Assembly: GCA_035048815.1 (NCBI GenBank)
Contig: JAUCBN010000017.1
Coordinates: 10,536,936-10,600,935, forward strand
DNA length: 64,000 nucleotides
Origin: Abelmoschus esculentus
Taxonomy: Eukaryota > Streptophyta > Magnoliopsida > Malvales > Malvaceae
Direction of reading: 5' to 3'
The position numbers and the translations under genes were made by a program. Of this stretch, positions 57,201 to 64,000 are shown piece by piece. The notes below the pieces were generated by a model that was not told the DNA's origin, did not search any database, and saw only the letters and a program-made list of their open reading frames with translations. Position 1 is the stretch's first letter; each line of letters begins with the position of its first letter.

Positions 57201-60200
57201 ACATGAATCAAAGAGAGGAGTCATTCATCGCAACATATGCTCAAAGACAGGGGTCATCGATCACGGCATACGCTCAAAGAGAGGGATCGTTCATTATAAC
57301 ATACGCTTGAATAGAGGGGTCATTAATCTCCACATACATTCAAAGAGAAGGGTCGTCCATCATGGTATACGCTCTTAAAAAGGGACCGTTTACGATGACA
57401 TGCACTCAAAGAGAAGAGTCATTCATCGCAACAAGCGCTCAAAGAGAGGGGTCATCGATCATGCTATACGCTCAAATAGAGGGACCTTTCATTATGACAT
57501 GCACTAGAAGAGTAGGGTCATTCATTGCGAGTTATGCTCAAAGAGAGGGGTCATCCATCACGGCATATGCTTAAAGAGAGGGTTTGTTCACCTTGACATG
57601 CACTCGGAGAGGGGTTATTCATCGCGACATACGCTCAAAGAGAAGTTGTTCATCATGCTATATGCTCAAAGAGAGGAACTATTCATTATGACACACGCTC
57701 AAAGAGATGGGTCATAAACCGCGAAATAAACTAAAAGATCAGGGTCAGTCATCATGGTATACGCTCTAAGAATTCATTATGACATGTACTCGAAGAGCGG
57801 GGTCATTCTTCGAGACATACGCTCAAATAGAGGGTTCGTCATGACGGTATCCGCTCAAAGAGAGGGACCGTTCATTATGACATGCACATGAAGAGGGGTC
57901 ACTCATCGCAACATACGCTCAAAGATAAAGGTCATCGACCAGGATATTTTTTTGAAATAGCATTGACCATGGTATACGCTCTAAAGAAGGACCGTTCATT
58001 ATGACATGCTCTAAAATAGAGGGGTTATTCATCGCAACATACGCTTAAAGAGAGTGGTCGTCCATCACAGTATAGGCTCAAAGAGAGAGACCGTTCATTA
58101 TGACATGCACTCGAAGAGAGGGGTCATTCATCGTGACATACGCTCAAAGAGAGGGGTCATCCATCACGGCATACGCTCAAACAGAGGAATTGTTCATTAT
58201 GACATGCGCTTGAAGAGAGGAGTCATTCACCGCGACATACGTTCATAGAGTGGGGTCATCCATCACGAAATACGCTCTAAGAATGGGACCGTTTATTCTA
58301 ACATGCACCGAAGGGAGGGGTCATTCATTGTGACATACGCTCAAAGAGAGGGATCGTCCATGACGGTATACGCTCAGAGAGAGAGCGACCGTTCATTATG
58401 ACATGGACTCGAAGAGAGGGGTCATTCATCGCGACACACGTTCAAAGAGTGGAGTCGTCCATCACTGTATACGCTCAAAGAGAGTGATTGTTCACCATGA
58501 CATGCACTTGAAGAGACGGGTCATTCATTGCGTCATACGCTCAAAGAGAGGGGTCGTCCATCATAGTATACGCTCAAAGAGAGGGACCGTTCATTATGAC
58601 ATGCACTCGAAGAGAGGGGTCAATCATCGCGACGTACGCTCAAAGAGAGGGGTTGTCCATCACTGTATACGCTCAAAGAGAGGGACCGTTCACCATGACA
58701 TGCACTCGAAGAGAGGGGTTATTCATCGCGACATATGCTCTAAGAGAGGGGTTGTCCATCACGATATACGCTCTAAGAAAGGGACATTTTATAATGAAAT
58801 GCAGTCAAAGGGAGAGACATTTCATCGAGACATACGCTCAAACAGAAGGATCGTCCATCACTGTATACGCTTTAAGAAAGGGACTGTTCACCATGACATG
58901 AATCAAAGAGAGGAGTCATTCATCGCAACATATGCTCAAAGAGAGGGTTCATCGATCACGGTATACGCTCAAAGAGAGGGATCGTTCATTATAACATACG
59001 CTTGAAGAGAGGGATCATTCATCTCCACATACGTTCAAAGAGAAGGGTCGTCCATCATGGTATACACTCTTAGAAAGGGACCGTTTACCATGACATGCAC
59101 TCAAAGAGAAGAGTCATTCATCGCAACAAGCGCTCAAAGAGAGGGGTCATCGATCATGCTATACGCTCAAATAGAGGGACCTTTCATTATGACATGCACT
59201 AGAAGAGTAGGGTCATTCATTGTGAGTTACGCTCAAAGAGAGGGGTCGTCCATCACGGCATACGCTTAAAGAGATGGATTGTTCACCTTGACATGCATTC
59301 GAAGAGAGGGGTTATTCATCGCGACATACGCTCAAAGAGAGAAGTTGTTCATCACGCTATATGCTCAAAGAGAGGAACTATTCAGTATGACACACGCTCG
59401 AAGAGATGGGTCGTAAACCGCGACATACACTAAAAGAGCAAGGTCAGTGATCATGGTATACGCTCTAAGAATTCATTATGACATATACTCGAAGAGCGGG
59501 GTCATTCTTCGAGACATACGCTCAAAGAGAGGGTTCGTCCTGACGGTATCCGCTCAAAGAGAGGGACCGTTCATTATGACATGCACTTGAAGAGGGGTTA
59601 TTCATCGCAACATACACTCAAAGATAAAGGTCATCGACCATGATATTTTTTTTTGAAAGAGCATCGACCATGGTATACGCTCTAAAGAAGGACCGTTCAT
59701 TATGACATGCTCTAAAATAGAGGGGTTATTCATCGCAACATACGCTTAAAGAGAGGGGTCGTCCATCACGGTATAGGCTCAAAGAGAGAGATCGTTCATT
59801 ATAACATGCACTCGAAGATAGGGGTCATTCATCGCGACATACGCTCAGAGAAAGGGGTCATCGACCACGGTATACACTCTAAGAGAGGGACTATTCATTA
59901 TGACATGAACTCGAAGAGAGGGGTTATTCATCGCGACATACGCTTAAAGAGAATGGTCGTTCATCATGGTATACGGTCAAAGAGAGGGACAGTTCATTAT
60001 GATATATGCTCAAAGAGATGGGTTATTCACCGCAAAACACGCTGAAAGAGAGGTCCATTCAGTACGACACGCGCTTGTAGACATAGGTCATTCATTATAT
60101 GAAAAGGGCCCGTTCTAAGAAAGGGACGGTTTATTATAACATGCACTCGAAGAGAGGGGTCATTCATTGCAACATATGTTGAAAGAGAGGGGTCATCCAT

Positions 60201-63200
60201 CACAGTATACGCTCAAAGAGAGGGACCATTCATTATGACATGCACTCGAAGAAAGGGGTTAATCATCGCAACATACGCTCAAAGAGAGAGGTTGTCAATC
60301 ATGGTATACGCTCAAAGAGAGGGACCGTTCACCATGACATGCACTCAAAGAGAGGGGTTCATCGCGACATATGCTCAAAGAGAGGGGTCATCCATCACGG
60401 CATACACTCAAAGAGAGGAATCGTTCATTATGACATACGCTTGAAGAGAGGAGTCATTCACCGTGATATACGTTCATAGAGAGGGGTCCATCGATCACGG
60501 AATACGCTCCAAGAATGAGACCGTTTATTCTAACATGCACTCGAAGGGATGTGTCATTCATCGTGACATACTCTCAAAGAGAAGGATTGTCCATGACGGT
60601 ATACACTCAGAGAGAGACCGTTCATTATGACACGGACTCGAAGAGAGGGGTCATTCATCGCGAAATATGTTCAAAGAGAGGCGTCGTACACCATGAAATG
60701 CACTCGAAGAGAGAGGTCATTCATCATAACATACACTCATAGAGAGGGGTCGTCCATCACAGTATACACTCAAAGAGAGGGATCGTTAATTATGACATAC
60801 GCTTGAAGAGAGGGGTTATTCACCGCGACATAGGCTCAAAGAGAGGGGTCGTCTTTCACGATATACGCTCTAAGAAAGGGACATTTCATAATGACATGCA
60901 GTAGAAGGGTGAGGCATTTCATCGCGACATACGCCCAAAGAGAAGTGTCGTCCATCACGGTATACGCTTTAAGAAAGGGACCGTTCACCATGACATGGAA
61001 TCAAAGAGAGGGGTCATTCATCACAACATACGCTCAAAGAGAGGGGTCATCGATCACGGTATACGCTCAAAGAGAGGGATCGTTCACTATAACATAATTG
61101 AAGAGAGGGGTCATTCATCTCGACGTACGTTCAAATAGAAGGGTCGTCCATCACGGTATACAGTCTTAGAAAGGGACCGTTCACCATGAAAAGCACTCAA
61201 AGAGAAGTGTCATTCATCGCAACAAACGCTCAAAGAGAGGGGTCATCAATCACGCTTTACGCTCAAATAGAGGGAACGTTCATTATGACATACTCGAAGA
61301 GTGGAGTCATTCATCGCGACATACGCTCAAAGAGCGCGGCGTCCATCGCGTATACACTCAAAGAGAGGGTTCGTTCATTATCACATGCTCTAAAAGAGAG
61401 GGTGGTTATTCATCGCAACATACGCTTAAAGAGAGGAGTCATCCATCATAGTATACGCTCAAAAGGAGGGACCGTTTATTATGATATGCACTCAAAGATA
61501 GGGGTCATTCATTGTGACATACGCTCAAAGAGAGGGTCGTCCATCACGACATATGCTCAAAGAGAAGGGCCGTTCAATATGACAAACGCTCGAAGAGAGG
61601 GGTCATTCACCACGACATACTCTCAAAGAGAGGGGTCGTCCATCACGATATACGCTCTAAGAAAGGGACGTTTCATAATGACAAGCAGTCGAAGGGTGAG
61701 GCATTTCATCGCGACATACGCTCAAAGAGAAGAGTCGTCCATCACGGTATACGCTTTAAGAAAGGGACCGTTCACCATGACATGCAATCAAAGAGAGGGG
61801 TCATTCATCGCAACATACGCTCAAAGAGAGCGGTCATCGATCACGGTATAACTCAAAGAGAGGGATCATTTATTATAACATACGCTTAAAGAGAGGGGTC
61901 ATTCATCTCGACATACGTTCAAATACAAGGTTCGTCCATCACGGTATACAATCTTAGAAAGGAACCGTTCACCATGACTTGCACTCAAAGAGAAGTGCCA
62001 TTCATCGCAACAAACGCTCAAAGAGAGGGGTCATCGTTCACGCTTTATGCTCAAATAGAGGGACCGTTCATTATGACATGCACTCGAAGAGTGGAGTCAT
62101 TCATCGCGACATACGCTCAAAGAGCGCGGCGTCTATCGCGGTACACACTCAAAGAGAGGGGTCGTTCATTATCACATGCTCTAAAAGAGAGGGTGATTAT
62201 TCATCGCAACATACGCTTAAAGAGAGGGGTCGTCCATCACAGTATACGCTTAAAAGGAGGGATCATTTATTATGATATGCACTCAAAGATAGGGGTCATT
62301 CATCCTGACATACGCTCAAAGAGAGGGGTCGTCCATCACGACATATGCTCAAAGAGAAGGGCCGTTCAATATGACAAACGCTCGAAGAGAGGGTCATTCA
62401 CCACGACATACTCTCAAAGAGAGGGGTCGTCTATCATGGTATACGCTCTAAGAAAAGGCTGGTTCAATATGACACGCACTTGTTGAGAGGGGTCATTTAT
62501 CGCGACATAAGCTCGAAGAGAAGGGTGGTCCAGTACGGTTTACGTTGTAAGAAAGGGATGGTTCATTATGACATGCACTCGATGAGAGGGATCATTCAAT
62601 GCGACATACGCTTAAAGAGAGGGGTTGTCCATCACGGTATACGCACAAAGAGAGGGACTGTACACCATGAAATGCACTCGAAGAGAGAGGTCATTCATCA
62701 TGACATACGCTCAAAGAGAGTGTTCGTCCATCATGGTATACACTCAAAGAGAGGGACCGATCATTATGACATATGCTCGAAGAGAGGGGTCGTTCACCGA
62801 TATATATGCTTAAAGAGAGAGGTCGTCCATCACGGTATACTCTCAAAGAGACAGACCGTTCATTATGACATACGCTCGCAGAGAGGGGTCGTTCACCGCG
62901 ATATACGCTCAAAGAGCGCGGCGTCCATCGTGTTATACAGTCAAAGGGAGGGGCCATTCATTTTGACATGCACTCTCAGAGAAAGAAAGAGGTCGTCCAT
63001 CACAGTATACGCTCAAAGGGAGGGACCTTTTATTATGACATGCACTCGAAGATAGGGGTCATTCATCGTGATATTCGCTCAAATAGAGGGGTCATCCATC
63101 ACGGCATACGCTCAAAGAGAGAGACCGTTCATTATGACAAACGCTCGAAGAGAGGGGTCATTCACCACGACATGCTCTTAGAGAGAGGGGTCATCCATCA

Positions 63201-63233
63201 CGGTATCGCTCTAAGAAATGGTCAGTTCAATAC
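54295..63233 (+). repeat. 33-bp/99-bp satellite, array 9 (longest)
   Basis: About 8.9 kb in the same direction. It contains larger tandem duplications. A T-tract insertion (GATATTTTTTT...GACCATGGTATA) appears at 55732, 57945 and 59643 with similar downstream variant order, giving blocks of about 2.2 and 1.7 kb. Blocks at 56055-56700 and 62440-62590 match array 2. The longest periodic open frames (263 codons at 54228-55019; 232 at 55077-55775; 221 at 54718-55383 and 61186-61851) lie in two overlapping plus frames and have no independent sign of being genes. Confidence 0.97.
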
Positions 63234-64000
63234 TGTAGCGACCCTTCCGCTAATTAAAAATTTATGTTTACTAAAAAGGTGCTATTTTTGAAAGAGTGAA
63301 AATTAAAAATTTAAAGTGCCTCAAAATTAAGAAATTTGGGGTTTAACTTTAAAAAGGGGAATTTGAGATAAAAATTGAGAATTAAAATTTGGGCTTAAAA
63401 ATTAGGAATTAGGGTTGCAAATTGAAAATCGATTTGAGAAATTGGGAATTAGGAATTTAGTACTAAGAATTAAATTGAATTAAAAAAGAAATTAGGGCTT
63501 GAAAACACTTAACATGACATAAAGTATTAAGGATTCGAAAAGCAATTTAGCTAGGGGAAGGGCTCAAAAGCAGACAAAGAAACACGGGGGACCCGTCTAC
63601 AAATAAACCAAATAGAAAAAGAAGATTTCGGGTTGATTCAGGACCGAAATGAAAGAATTTGAAAACTTACAAGGGCTGCGGGGTGAATTAAAGGGACACG
63701 GGTTGGTTTATGAGGTAATAAAACCATTTCCTAATAATCTAATGAGTATAAATCTGATTTAATCTGGCTGAAACAAACCTTTTTCTCATTTTTCAACCAA
63801 AAATAAAATACCTCCCCCCCCATTTCTCTGTTCAGTTCTTCTAAAAAGGATGAACAAGTTGGAACGTTCATCCTTTCAACCCAGAAACCACCGCATATTT
63901 CAGAATCCGGCCACCATCTACGGTGGCCGGCGAAGTAAAATCTATCCCTTTTCCTTTAAAAAAACTTTCTTACTTCGAAACAAAACTCCTCTTTTACAAA
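63234..64000 (+). other. Non-satellite DNA, possible start of another LTR element
   Basis: Satellite ends at CAATAC and the sequence changes to TGTAGCGACCCTTCC. A TG start followed by a GCGACCC stretch is common in plant LTRs, but the other end lies outside the window. The interior is AT-rich (63250-63540), then GC-richer with a C8 run (63817-63824) and two hairpins (63845-63876 and 63907-63930). No reading frame of note. Confidence 0.4.

Overview
This window looks like repeat-rich nuclear DNA from a plant, most likely a eudicot. I could not identify the species. The evidence is the set of mobile-element lineages: CRM-type chromovirus, Athila/Tat-type element, plant L1-type LINE with a zf-RVT and RNase H tail, and a plant hAT-type insertion. 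No cellular host gene, tRNA or rRNA could be supported. About 42% of the window (roughly 26.8 kb by summing segments) is one satellite family. Nearly all the rest is transposable elements inserted in it or nested in one another.

The satellite has a 33-bp monomer organised as a three-monomer, 99-bp higher-order unit (A-B-C). All nine segments (3338-7140, 18019-22809, 24485-24975, 34844-35332, 35908-37076, 38020-42315, 45007-45753, 50761-52796, 54295-63233) run in the same direction. The simplest reading is one long head-to-tail array split by insertions and reshuffled by segmental duplication.

Layout. 1-3337: gag-protease remnant of a CRM-related element with its LTR, joined to an inverted LTR fragment. 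3338-7140: satellite. 7141-8754: solo LTR on the minus strand. 8815-17315: a complete CRM-type Ty3/gypsy element (two 1799-bp LTRs, PBS, PPT, target duplication ATGTT, intact 1011-aa Pol, broken Gag) inside an older LTR fragment (8755-8814 plus 17316-18018). 18019-22809: satellite. 22810-24484: minus-strand LTR. 24485-24975: satellite. 24976-32796: minus-strand Athila-like element without reverse transcriptase or integrase, itself hosting a smaller LTR element. 32797-34843: protease tail and LTR of the gag-only CRM relative. 34844-42315: satellite interrupted by a CRM LTR fragment and a hAT-type element with an 8-bp target duplication. 42316-45006: another gag-protease remnant with LTR. 45007-45753: satellite. 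45754-50760: CRM LTR stub, then a 5'-truncated dead LINE that contains a solo LTR. 50761-63233: satellite split by a solo LTR at 52797-54294. 63234-64000: non-satellite DNA, possibly the start of another LTR.

How it fits together: CRM chromoviruses are known for centromeric enrichment, so a CRM element within a same-orientation satellite makes this a candidate centromeric or pericentromeric segment. That is inference and needs CENH3 ChIP or FISH. Most LTRs are solo, truncated or inverted, and satellite blocks are shared between distant arrays, which indicates heavy recombination. Only the Pol reading frame at 12662-15697 looks potentially functional.
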